Shown piece by piece: positions 54,111 through 64,000 of a DNA stretch of 64,000 nt. The stretch covers positions 3,224,001 to 3,288,000 of the forward strand of contig JAGPXD010000001.1 of assembly GCA_020746995.1 (NCBI GenBank), read 5' to 3'. The position numbers and the translations under genes were made by a program. The DNA comes from Plectosphaerella cucumerina (Eukaryota; Ascomycota; Sordariomycetes; Glomerellales; Plectosphaerellaceae). Below the pieces are notes generated by a model, which saw only the letters and a list, made by a program, of their open reading frames with translations, made no database searches and was not told the DNA's origin. Positions within the stretch are counted from its first letter, which is position 1, and every line of letters starts with the position of its first letter.

Positions 54111-57100
54111 TCACACAATGACCTCCTTTCCACCCGCCTTCCGGGCCGCCCAAGACCTGACGAACATCTCATTTCCGTCAAAGGTGATGCGAACCTCGCG
54201 CGGGTTGTTCTTGGCCGCCTCGATCTCCTCAGCAGTCGAGTCGGCGCCGATCGGGCTGCCAGGAGTGAAGTGCCAGGTCAGAAGACCGTCCCAAGGGTTT
54301 CGATCCTCGGTGGCAGGAGGCACGCGCTCGTATTCGAAGACCTTGATCATGTCGGCGTCCTGGAGGCCCAGGCGGTTGAATTCGGCACGAAGACTGGCAA
54401 CGCCCGCCTTGATGTGAGGCCTCTGGTGGAGAGGCTCGTCCTCGTAGGCAGGACCGAAGCGCCTGTCGACGGAAGCGCTGATGCCAACCCAGATCCACTC
54501 GTTCTCCTGGACGTTGAAGGGGCCGCCGGGCTGGAAGAGAGGCTCCAGGCCAGGATAGTCGTTGGCACCATTGGCGAAGAACTCGGTGATGCCCTCGCGG
54601 TAGTATTCATCCGGGAGGCCTGGGAAGAGGCTGTGCAGGAAGGCCTGGTAGGGCGTGCCGACGCCCAGGGTGAAGGTCGGGGTCTCCCAGAGATGAGCCG
54701 TCCAGATACCCTTGGCCGAGACGACGACGACAGAGAAGCAGCCGAAGACGGGAGCCACAGCGCCCATCTGTCCCGAAGTGGTGAGCTGGCCGTCCTCAAC
54801 CTCGAAGATGCGGGCGTTGCTAGAGGAGACGTAGTGCTGCCTGTCATCTTCGCCTTCCTCGCCCTTGACAGTGATGACACCGTAAGACGTGCCCCATTTC
54901 GACTTTTCGGCAACCTGCTGCATCTTGTGCCACCAGTCCATGGCGCCCTGGGGCCAGTTCCGGGGGTTCGGAACATCCTGAAGCTTTGCGAGCTCCACTT
55001 CATCAACATCGTTCTGGCGGGCCTTGACACCCGGCGGACCGCCTGCATTCATCTCCTCCTCGCACATGGGGCAGCCGCCACCAGGGCCACAGAAGAAGGG
55101 CAAGGGACCCTCACACTGGTCGGGCTTCTTTGGATTCTCCTTCCAGGGGAGGTCTCCTTCGTAGACGAGGCCATCACCACACCAGGCCTGCTCGAAGAGG
55201 ATAATCTCCTCATAACGAACAACGACCTGCTTGATGTCGTCATGAGTGTATGGCTGGAGATATTGAGGCTTTCCAACCAAGTCGGACTGCTTGCCGGGGC
55301 TGAACTGCCAAGAGACAAGGCCCATCGACGGCTCGAACTTTCGCTCCGCCGCCTCCACGATCTTCTCCCAGTTCTCGTCGAAAGAACCAGTCTTGAAATC
55401 GTACGATGACATGGCAAAGCCTCCGATCTCCTTGCTCCAGCGGGTGTAGAGGCGTGTGTCCGCCTTGAGATTGAACTCTTCACTGAGGTACAAGAGGATC
55501 GTGTCGACAGCATCAGGATGGCGGGGGATCGCTTCGCCGTTCTCATCATTCCAGTACTGCCTGGGAGTGATCACAATAGTCTTGATCCAGCGGAGAGATT
55601 CACTGTGGAAGGGATCGCCTCGCTTTTCGGTCAGTGGCCTCAAGTGCTTGTCGAGGTACTTGATGACGTCGATCTCGAATCGGTTCTTCATGTCGTCAAA
55701 GCTGCCGAACAGGTCGCTGAACGTTGGGTTCTCCCAGAAGTGAGCAATCCAGGTTCCAAAGGGCGAGACGATGAAAAGAGTTGTGCATCCAACCAGCGGG
55801 CCAGTGCCGCCACCGGCTGCCTCCACGACAGTGGCGCCGTCGACCTCCTTGGCAAACGTGTGATGGATGTGCGTGGTGTATTGGTCAGCCTCGCCGTCCC
55901 AGTCGATGAAGGGGCCACGGTTCAGAGCCAGCTGCCATGCGTAGAACCACCATTCACGGCCGCCGAAGCCACTTTTGTAAGTGTCCGGATCGGTGAGGTA
56001 GTTGCCGAGAATCTGTTGACCATCCTGTGGACCCCTCTTTGCCAGAGACGTAGAGTCAGGCTTGGGCGGGCGACAGACCTTGCAGGTGCTGGGCTTGCAA
56101 GTGAAGGGCTCGCACTTCTTGCCATCCTCTGACGGCACGAGGAACTCGCCATTCTCGGGCTCTTTGTCTTCTTGCCTGGACATCAGGGCGAGTTCACGCA
56201 CCCTGGTACTGTCGTCACACCAGCCCCTCTCCAAGAGGACATCGTGCTCGTGGCGGATGATGAGAGCTTTGGGTCCACCGTCAATGCCGGGGGCATAGAG
56301 CCAGGTAGCAATGCCTTGTTGCATCCGGGTCATTGAGTCGAACTCCCTGCTGGGATGGTCCCTCTGGTCTCCCAATCTTTCGAAGTCCCCACCGACAAAA
56401 TCGTTTTTGTAATACCCAATCTCGAAGATCTGGTCCTGGGAGACTTTTCCTTCATCTACGAGAAGCTTGCGAATGCGGTCGATGTGGTCCCGGCTGGCTA
56501 TCTCGGTCGACTTAGGTGCAAAAGGTGAAATAATCCAGACGCCAAAAAAGTCATCCGATTGCGGATCGAGCGGCCCGTTCCGAGCGAGAAGGGGCAATAG
56601 GGCAGGATAATGGTCCCTGAAGAGACCCTTTGAGCCTGCGGGATACTCACCTTCCCTGAGAAAACGAAGCACTCGTCGCTCAAAGTAGGCCTCTTGTTCC
56701 AGAGCCGGATTACTCTCCTTGTACGAATCCTGCAAAAAGAAGCTGGGGACTTGCCAGATATGGTTCACATAGACGCCGCGCTTGGAGGCAGCGATCATCC
56801 CCGTGCAGCCCCAGATGGGACCCAAGCCGCCGCCCAGGCCGAAAGACTCTTGTCGGCCCTTCTTGCCGGAGAAGTCGTCAAAAGCCCTCCAGTTGCTCGA
56901 AGAGTGACCCGGGATGGAGGCCCACAACTTGTCGTCAACCGTGAAGTCCTTGCCGTGGCCGGCACCGTAGTCAATGTTTACCCTCCACATCTTGTTCCAC
57001 CAATCATCCATACCTCCGGGCCATGTGAGAGGATCAGAAAGCTCCCTGGTGAGGATAGCGTCGCCATCGCCACGAGCTCGCTTCGCAAGGGCCTGGTTTG

Positions 57101-59665
57101 TCGGCTCGGGCTCGTCGAAGCACACTCCACCTCCACAAACACCTGGCTCGCAGAGAGCAGCCTCGTTAATCGTGGCTGTTGTGTAGGTTGTCTCTGTGGT
57201 CGTGGCCACTGTTGAACAGACAGTGATCGTCTCACAATCAGCCGCCAGGCAGGTGGTTGAGTATGAGGTGGTCGGGAGCGGTCCAAAGCCTTCCACCTCC
57301 GTGATGGGATGGACATGGCACTCCTGGGAGCAGTCGGGAGCGATGGTGTACTCGGCCGTGCAAGAAGACTCAGTCGTGGAACTGGCTGTGGAAGTGACTG
57401 TGGCGGTTGTGGTCGGCTGCTCATCCTCTTCCTCCTCGTTTTCACCATCCTCCGCAGATGGCGGAGGAGGGGGCGGCGGGGGCGGAGGCGGAGGAGGAGG
57501 CGGAGGAGGCGGAATGGCCGGAGGGAACTTTGGGAAATCGGGGAAATCGGGAAGCTTAGGAGGAAATGGAAACTTCGGCCAGGGGAAGATGATACCGCCG
57601 AAGCCGCCGTCATCATCGTCATCATCGTCCTTCTTGTCGTCGTCATTTCTGTCATCGTCGTTCCTATCATCATCATCGTCGTCGTTGTTTTGGTCATCCT
57701 CGTCGTCGTCCTGCTCCTCCTCGGAGCCGCCCGTGTTGGACGCTTGAGGCTCCTCAGTGGTGGTAACTCCAGTGGGAATCAGTGTTGAGCCGGCGGCATC
57801 GGTCGATGGAGCGGTATCAGTCAGATCATTAAGACCGGTGGAAGGGGGAGGGCCAGTCTGAGTCGGGGTTGCAAGATCAGTGGGAACAGGGCCCTCGATC
57901 AAAGTGACTCCGCCGGTCAGGAGACTACCGAGGCTCCAGGCAGCCTCAGTGGAGGGAGTCTCCAAGTCGGTTGTCGCGATGGCATCAGTCGAAGGAGGAG
58001 AGTCAGGCGAAGTTGAGGCCTCGGTGGGCGTCTCTTGTTCAGGCGGAACGGCAGAACCAACCGAGGTTGAGAATTCGACCGAAGTTGAGACCTCCGTGGG
58101 CGTCTCTTGCTCAGGCGGGCTATAGAAGCTAACCGAGGGTGCAAAGTCAACCGAAGTTGAGACATCCGTGGACATCTCTTGCTCAGGCTGAGTGACGGAG
58201 CCAGCCGAAGGTATAGGATTGGCCGAAGGTGTAGAGACAGCCAAAGATGCAGAGACATCCGACGGTGTAGAAGCAGCCGAGGTTGCGATCTGGGCGGACG
58301 TCTTTTGCTCAGACTGGATGGCAGAGCCAATCGAGGGTGTAGCTTCAAGCGAAGATGTAGAGTCAGCCGACGATGGGACCTCGGTGGGCGTCTCTTCCTC
58401 GGTCTGGGTGGCGGAGCCAGTCGGAGGTACAACAGCAGTCGAGTCAATCGGAGCCTGGCTCTGCTGAGAGGCAACGCCAGAAGCTGTCTCGGTACTGGCC
58501 GGAGCAGCTCCCTCCTGAGTCGAGGACGCAGTCGCGGTGGTAGGAATATCGGCAACGGCAGGCGGGGTGGGCAGCGGGAAGCCGCTCAGCTCGGGCGGAT
58601 GGGGCACCTCAAAGGGCTCGCAGCTGGAGTCCTCAGGGTGACATTGGCCGGCACACCAGCCTGGCGGATCACAGGTCCACGCGTGGGCCGTGATCGTAGC
58701 CTGCTGGTCATCGACAACCGTGGTGTAAAAAGTGACAGTCGAAAACCAAGTGATTGTTGTGACAGGGAACTCGCCGTTGGCGTTGGTGGCAGTGGCTGTG
58801 ATGGGCACAATGATGGTGCCGTCAATCACTGAAGGCTCAGAGCCAGGAGTGCCCGATGGTGAAGCGGCTTCCTCAGTGATAGTCTCAGCCGGAGTGCCAG
58901 ACGGGGAGGGAGTCTCCTCAGTGACAGTCTCAACCGGACTCTCCCACAAGACGGTGGTGTACATGGTGACAGTCTCCATCGGAGTGTCAGCCGTGGCCGA
59001 AGGAGTCTCCTCAGTGACAGTCTCAACTGGACTCTCCCACAGGACCGTGGTGTAAAGGGTGAGAGTCTCCATCGGAACGCCATCTGCGACCGAGGGGGTT
59101 GTCGGGATGTTGGAGTCGGTAGGAGTCGAGGCAATGACAGAAGCAGTGTCATCCTGGGCAGAAGGCGTGACGGCAGTGTTGGGAGACTTGCCCTTCTTGA
59201 AAGAGACCGTGTTGGTGTTTGCGGTCTCATCGGCGGGCTGAGAGGACTTGAAGGGAAGCGAGACGGTGATGGTAGCCACAGTCTCCTTGATGGACTGAGC
59301 GGGCTCGAAGGTGGGCTGCTCGCCAAACCGGAGAGTCACACCGGACTTCAGCTCCTGGGGAGTATAGGTGCTGACGACCTCATCGCGTTGACGGAGGTCA
59401 ATCGGAAGACGACGCTCGTTGAACGGGTCAAAGTGGACGGTAGTGCAGTTGATGACCTTGCCGTCGACGGTGACAAGTCCATTGTTGTCGTGATTATCAG
59501 CGCATATGTCGCGGTAAGAGGTTTCTCCAGCTGTGATGACAGAACAATTAGTTGACTGTTTCATGACAGAAGGACGCAATACTCACCCGAGACAGTCGGC
59601 AGGAAAGAGAGGACAGAAGCCAGGCCAAGGACCAGGCCTCCACCGGGCCAAATGGTCCTGACCAT
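54111..59665 (-). CDS. Giant secreted modular protein: repeat stalk plus three diverged copies of one unknown domain
   Basis: Exon 1 (59665-59587) encodes a signal peptide (VLGLASVLSFLPTVS). After a 56-nt intron, exon 2 (59530-54111) completes 1832 residues. Residues ~150-600 are Ser/Thr/Pro/Glu-rich mucin-like repeats (ESPVETVTEETPS; PPEQETPTEVSTS variants). Then come an Asp/Asn-rich tract and about 20 prolines (~residues 650-710). From ~750 the chain alternates Cys-rich linkers with three modules of ~300 residues, at ~845-1190, ~1193-1528 and ~1532-1832. Each module starts with a W-W/M-D-W-W element (GGMDDWWNKMW, GGREWWFYAW, GAMDWWHKMQ). Each holds a G-C-x-x-x-x-x-x-S-x-x-G-x-W/Y-x-x-H-x-W core (GCTTLFIVSPFGTWIAHFWE in copy 2) and closes with a strand pair ending in W-C or W-A. 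Lys-Arg precedes modules 1 (R844) and 2 (R1192); K-A-R (R1531) precedes module 3. There is no GPI signal. I do not recognise the domain; a kexin-processed surface or secreted precursor is my inference. Confidence 0.85.
57461..57515. repeat. Polyproline-encoding (ggcgga)n microsatellite
   Basis: This is a purine-rich GGN run on the plus strand, encoding about 20 consecutive prolines on the minus strand inside the giant secreted protein. Length polymorphism is likely. Confidence 0.8.
57600..57720. repeat. Asp/Asn-encoding (gtcatc)n tract
   Basis: Imperfect trinucleotide repeats encode runs of Asp with Asn, Lys and Arg on the minus strand, next to the polyproline tract of the giant secreted protein. 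Confidence 0.75.
57960..59090 (-). repeat. Coding repeats of the Ser/Thr/Glu stalk
   Basis: Two families are seen. Units of about 60-100 nt encode EQETPTEVSTS-like peptides (about 58000-58450). Two near-identical ~110-nt copies (about 58915-59090) encode METVTMYTTVLWESPVETVT-like peptides. All keep the frame. Confidence 0.7.
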
Positions 59666-60502
59666 CGTGATGATGTCGCTTGTCAAAGCGACTAGTGATA
59701 AAGCTTCTTCAAAGTAATGGGATCTAGAGATGTGACTTGATGAAAGCTATTCGCTGCTGTGCGAAAATCGTGAGAGTGATCCCTTTGCGTGAGGGATCGA
59801 AGGGTGGGTTGGGAAGAAGAGAGGGAACGAAGAGAGGGTGGTTCGGGGCGGCAAAGAAGATCTTAAAGGCAGGCCTGGCAGCTAGGAAAGCAGCAAGAGC
59901 GAGATCTTGGAACCTACGAAGTGAATCCGGTATCTCAGTGCATCTCAGTGAATTCGGAGTTCAAAGCGCTCAGGCGGGCCAATGGATTTGCACGGTAAGC
60001 GAGAACTCAGGGGCAAGTGGGGATATCGCTCCTGAACAACTTGCAAGACGCAGGAACGTCAACAGGATGCACGTGACTGCCAGTATTGATGTGTGGTGTA
60101 TACACGTGATCCGAGGGAACGGCTTTGTCGAGTGAATCAACAAGCTATGTGGCTTGCATACATAGGCCAACGGGTAGGAATCGTCAGCTGAGGGGTTAGT
60201 GGCAACAGGTCAAGAGCATGCACGCATGTCGGAATGATTGTCCCAAGAGATACAACTATGCAGGGAGAATATCGAGAAGTGCCCTCGACGAACCATCAAA
60301 TTGTGCTGCATGATTGACCAAAGGAGCTAAATGCATCTTAAACGTCCTGTTCTATTGCTGTTTTCGGAATTTCGGGATAGTTATTGGAAGCTGGAGAAAA
60401 GGTCGGAGCACCCGATGCAGATGATTGTTCAAATGACAGCCAGATCACATTGACCAGAGCAGACTTCAGGATAGTTGTCAAAAGATTGGTGCCAAGGAAC
60501 AC
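59666..60502. other. Promoter of the giant secreted gene and 3' flank of the glycosidase
   Basis: This 837-nt spacer lies between two minus-strand genes. Leader sequence just right of 59665 is A/T-richer. No gene is supported. Confidence 0.4.
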
Positions 60503-62818
60503 CTACCTAAATCGCTCCTCCCTCCTCACAGCCAAAAAAGTCAAGCTCCAAAACTGCACGGCATTGCTCTCCGTCGAGCTCATGCTGCCTAAATTCATGG
60601 CCTTGAACCGCCCATCCTCGTATCGCCAACTCCACACCTCTGAGCTCAAAATCTTCTGATTCTCCTCGATGATGTCCCAGAGTCGGTTGTACGCCGCCTT
60701 GATCTTGGCATGCAGCTTCTCATCCCCGCAAAAGTCCGGCTTCTCCTCATCACACCGCCCCAGCTGCCGTCCCAGCCCCGCAGCCATCATTGAGAGCTGC
60801 CAGGACCACACTACGGTGCCGTGGTAGGCTGAGTTGGTGAACGTGTCCGAGTAGAAGCGGTCACCGCCGTAGGCGGGGTTGGCTACGAGGAGACCGACGT
60901 CGGTGGCCAGACCCGCTGGGAAAGGGCGCAGAATGTGATCTGCCGTCTGCGAGAGGAAGGCACTTAGCTGCTCCTGATTTGTGGTGTTGAGAAGGAAGTG
61001 TCTGAAGCTGTCGTCGGTGTTCAAGACTCGCACGAGCTTGATTCCGTGACTACCTTCGAGGGAAAGACCGTAGAATTTGACGGGAGAGTTGACTTGACTG
61101 GCTTGAGACGGGAAGTCAAAGTTGTTGTCCTTGACGTATTTGTCGAGGAGGCCATGAGCTCTGTCTTTGTCCACATTGACCTCGAAGAATCGCAGTGTCT
61201 CGTCCTCCCAGATCTGCGCGGCATGTGCTGCCTCTTTTGCCCAGCTTGGATGCTCGGGGAAGAATCCAGCTTCGGAGAGAGCAACTATCGCGCGTAGACC
61301 GGCGGGGACAATGGCGGCGTTCACATTGTAGGGGATGCGTCCGCCGCCGAGGCCAGATCCGCTGTCGCGCCACTCTCCCGTGCCCTGGCCGTGTTTGAGG
61401 TGGATCAAATTCTCTTTGGTCTGTCCGCCAGGTGCTGCAAAAGCTGCTGTCGCGCTCATGATCTTTTCAGCGTTGACAAGAGCCAGCGCATGATAGGTGA
61501 GCCCGTCGTTCGCAGGGTTGATCGTTGCCTTGGTAGCCATGAAGTCGGCAGCTCGCGCTTTTCCGACCTCGTTCTTGACAAAGTAATCCGCCAGGAGGAC
61601 TGGAAGAAAGTAGTCGGTGTCGATCATGTGGTAGTCGTAGCTCGGGGCTGTTGAGTGTATACCACGGCGGAGATTCATCCAGGTGGCAAAGTCGCCGATG
61701 CCTTCCTCGTGAGCAGCGCTGCCGTCCATCCTGTCGATGCGCTCTAGGACGGCACTTATGCCTGCTTCAAAGGCGCCATCCTTGCCGGTACTGAGAATAT
61801 CTTGCATGAGAAGCATCGAGATCATGCTGTCGCGGCCGAAATATGTCAAGAAGCGCCAGCCACCTGCGAGAAGCTTGTCCGTGTACGACAGAAAAGAAAG
61901 AGACTTTGCCTGGTCTGGCAGCTGTTCCACAAGTTCTTGGGACGCTTCATTGAGTGTCGCCGAGGGGCTGAGTTGTTTGAGCTGGGGGTAGTTGAAGGAA
62001 GCCTCGAATTTGTACGTGCCGGGTGCGAAATCAACCTTGCGGTTGTTGAGCGTGGCCGAAGCACCATTGTCGCAGGGCGTGAAGGATAGGGTGGCTGTGG
62101 TGACATTGTCGAGCCAGAGCCGCGAGAGGGCGACCCCTTTTCCGTTGATCTCGGAAAACTTGATAGCGTCCTGAAAAATGGGGTGAAGTGTCGAGTCGCG
62201 AATGGTGCGGATGCTTCCGAGGATGGAGACCCCGAGGGACGCAGACGAGTTGAACTGGATGAATCCGCTAACTCCAACAATTGGGTTGTCCGAGTCTTTG
62301 ACGGAGTGGTAGATTGGTTCAAGGATGTTGCCGCTCGTCGAGTTCAAAAGGGAGATAGCCAAAGATCCTTTGACCCCATTCTTTGGATGGAAGAATGCGA
62401 CAATGCCACTGTTTCCTGCGGGCCAAGCGACCTTGACATCGTCAGCTCTACGAAATGGCCGAGGAGATCAAGACACACTCACCAGAAGTCGCGGTGTTAT
62501 CCGACCCAAGTCGCTTTCGGGCAGGGGGCTTGTGATCACCACCTGGGACGCGGCATTGCAGTCAGAGTAGAAGTAGTTGGTGTTCGGAGGGTCAGGGAGC
62601 TCCACCCGGACAGCATCGCTGTCACATGCGCCTGGCGGATGTAGGGCAGATTCGAGCGGAGATGTCAATTCTCTGGATATTGTCAGCGCTGAACAAACAT
62701 GCGTGGGATCTAAGGGGTCGACCGAGTCGTACATGAGATGTTTTTGTTCCTGGGGACTCCCTCTTACGGTGGCCGCGAGCAGGAGAGACGCGGCCGTGAT
62801 GGGCGTTGGTAGCTTCAT
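60503..62818 (-). CDS. Secreted six-hairpin glycosidase (glycogen-debranching-enzyme-like)
   Basis: This is a predicted extracellular glycoside hydrolase of the (alpha/alpha)6 fold. Exons 62818-62483 and 62431-60503 (intron 51 nt) give 754 residues. Residues 1-20 (LPTPITAASLLLAATVRGS) are a signal peptide. The N-terminal ~270 residues are a beta-sandwich. The helical domain then opens with AGGWRFLTYFGRDSMISMLL, the F-G-R-D motif of the debranching-enzyme C-terminal (amylo-1,6-glucosidase) class. It continues with DYHMIDTDYFLPVLLADYF, TGEWRDSGSGLGGGRIPYNV (conserved E-W-R-D and Gly-rich loop with catalytic acids) and HGTVVWSWQLSMMAAGLGRQ. A secreted single-domain form lacking the glucanotransferase half of cytosolic debranching enzyme is unusual, so the true substrate may be another alpha-linked glycan. 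No closer family can be fixed by eye. Confidence 0.85.
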
Positions 62819-63235
62819 CGTTACTGAAGGTTTGCCGATGAATTTTTGTCAGGAGATGGTGGCAGAAGCTGTCTTTTATCCCCGCATCCAAGCGAACTGG
62901 ATCACGAGCCTTGAACCTCCAATGGGAGGCTTTCGTCGGTCATGTGGTAGACGATCTACCCCAAATCGGTGCCACAATGTCCTATCGGGACGCATTGGTC
63001 CATCGCGAGGAAATATGGCCTCGACTGACGGGTTGTAGACGTTGTTTCTATGCCAAGGTGGAAAGAAGACAACAAAATGCAGTCACCTTGTAGCGCGATG
63101 CGGTGAATTTAAGCTTAGGGGAATGTCGTTGGAAACTGCTAAATGGTTCAAGCCATGACGCAGCAGTGCGCCTGCCAAAATGCGGGGGATCGCCGCTACC
63201 CCGCCAGTCCGCTTGCCTCTTCCCATGCCCTTCCA
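62819..63235. other. Spacer upstream of the glycosidase gene
   Basis: This 417-nt stretch holds the glycosidase promoter and the 3' flank of the esterase gene. Nothing else is seen. Confidence 0.4.
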
Positions 63236-64000
63236 TCAACCCTTCGTCACCTCAACATCAGCAAGAACCCTATCAACCCATCCCCTCATCGTATCCACCG
63301 AGTCCTGCGCAACCGGCGCCCACGGGAAATCAATATCAAACCCATGAAACCCTCCCGCCCAAGCATGCAGCTCCGCCGCCACCCCACACTTCCAAAGCTG
63401 CGACGCAAACGCAATCGACTCATCCCGAAGAATATCACAAGTCCCAACCGTGATGTACGTCGGCGGAAACCTCTTCAGATCCCCCAGCCGCGCCGGCGCA
63501 AGCAGAGGATCCATGTCCGGCCCGCCCGCCTTGTCGCCCAGAACGGCTTTCCACATCTTGAGGTGTTTGCTCCCGCACCATGGCGTCGTGTACATGAATT
63601 GCCTCACCGACTCGGTTTCCCTGTCATCGAGGAGCGGGCAGAGGAGGAGGAGGCCGCAGGGAAGGGGCTTGCCGTTGTCGCGGGCTAGGGCTGTGAGGCT
63701 CGCTGTCTGGAGGCAGCCGCTCGAGACGCCTAGGGCGAAGATCCTGTTCGGGTCGATGCCCAGCTTGGCCGTGTTCTCGACTGTCCAGAGGTAAGCTGCG
63801 TAGGCGTCGTGGAGTGCCGCAGGTGGGGGATTCTCAGGCGGGAGACGGTACTCGACGCTGACGAAGATGGTGCGGGCCCTGCCGATCATGGTGGCCAGGT
63901 TTTCGATCAGGTTGAAGCGGCTGCCGGCCACTTGCCCGCCTCCATGAACGTAGAAGACGCCCGTGAGGGGCTGGCTGCCCTTAAGCCGGGGCTTGAAGAC
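63236..64000 (-). CDS. Alpha/beta-hydrolase fold-3 esterase/lipase, 5' part cut by the window edge
   Basis: This is a carboxylesterase-type hydrolase of the hormone-sensitive-lipase-like class. The frame is open to the right edge, so the N-terminus is missing; 254 residues plus the stop are visible, without an intron. The oxyanion motif H-G-G-G is in VFYVHGGGQVAGS. The nucleophile elbow is ALGVSSGCLQ (G-x-S-x-G). The acid is probably the Asp of GTCDILRDE, and the catalytic His is in GGFHGFD. The SVEYRLPPENPPPAALHDAY segment (Y-R-L-x-P-E) is typical. The elbow reads G-V-S-S-G-C where most members have G-D-S-A-G-G, so substrate range may differ. Confidence 0.85.
   Translation of the reverse strand, partial: VFKPRLKGSQPLTGVFYVHGGGQVAGSRFNLIENLATMIGRARTIFVSVEYRLPPENPPPAALHDAYAAYLWTVENTAKLGIDPNRIFALGVSSGCLQTASLTALARDNGKPLPCGLLLLCPLLDDRETESVRQFMYTTPWCGSKHLKMWKAVLGDKAGGPDMDPLLAPARLGDLKRFPPTYITVGTCDILRDESIAFASQLWKCGVAAELHAWAGGFHGFDIDFPWAPVAQDSVDTMRGWVDRVLADVEVTKG

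Noticed and set aside
54057..55409. A 450-codon open frame on the plus strand
   Set aside because: It is antisense to the third module of the giant secreted protein. Its leucine/valine/glycine-rich composition is the mirror of the GC3-biased minus-strand gene, and it has no motif.

Overview
The window is nuclear DNA of a filamentous ascomycete, most likely a Sordariomycete. Genes are GC-rich and dense. They carry short (about 48-136 nt) GT-AG introns with CTAAC/CTGAC-like branch sites, and strong C/G bias at third codon positions. The families are fungal: mL50, DPM3, GH81 glucanase, two Zn(II)2Cys6 regulators, cyanovirin-N homologue, copper metallothionein, trypsin-like protease, P450. I cannot name the species; a plant-associated lifestyle (Glomerellales-like) is a guess. 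I support 29 protein-coding genes (two cut by the window edges) and two intron-containing tRNA genes. Exon joins were checked for reading-frame continuity by hand.

Layout. 0-8 kb: 3' part of mitoribosomal mL50 (+), a three-exon CVNH lectin (-), a 26-residue metallothionein split by an intron (-), an unknown protein (+), and long gene-poor spacers. 8-20 kb: a CSC1/OSCA-type channel whose start codon stands alone before an intron, DPM3, a small secreted peptide with a KR processing site, a large disordered nuclear-type protein, an oxidoreductase-like mitochondrial protein, a purine phosphoribosyltransferase and an unknown membrane-anchored protein. 21-30 kb: secreted trypsin, an intronless multi-span membrane protein, a cytochrome P450, a defensin-like eight-cysteine secreted peptide, and a protein with a Gln/Tyr/Gly repeat tail. 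32-45 kb: GH81 endo-beta-1,3-glucanase, proline dehydrogenase followed by a Zn2Cys6 regulator, and a quinate/sugar-type MFS transporter with a minisatellite in one intron and a compositionally foreign block in its coding region. 45-54 kb: tRNA-Val, a DapA-family aldolase with a GC-AG intron, a secreted HAD phosphatase, a second Zn2Cys6 regulator, tRNA-Glu and an unknown acidic protein. 54-64 kb: a 1832-residue secreted protein, a secreted six-hairpin (debranching-enzyme-like) glycosidase and an esterase running off the right end.

The strongest candidate for something undescribed is the 1832-residue protein at 54111-59665. It has a signal peptide, a Ser/Thr/Pro/Glu repeat stalk, acidic and polyproline tracts, and then three diverged copies of one ~300-residue module. 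Each copy follows a Cys-rich linker, and two of the three linkers end in a Lys-Arg site. This looks like a kexin-processed precursor releasing related secreted domains of unknown function. Together with the small secreted peptides, glucanase, protease and glycosidase, it gives the window a strong secretome flavour. No secondary-metabolite cluster, CRISPR array or intact transposon was seen.
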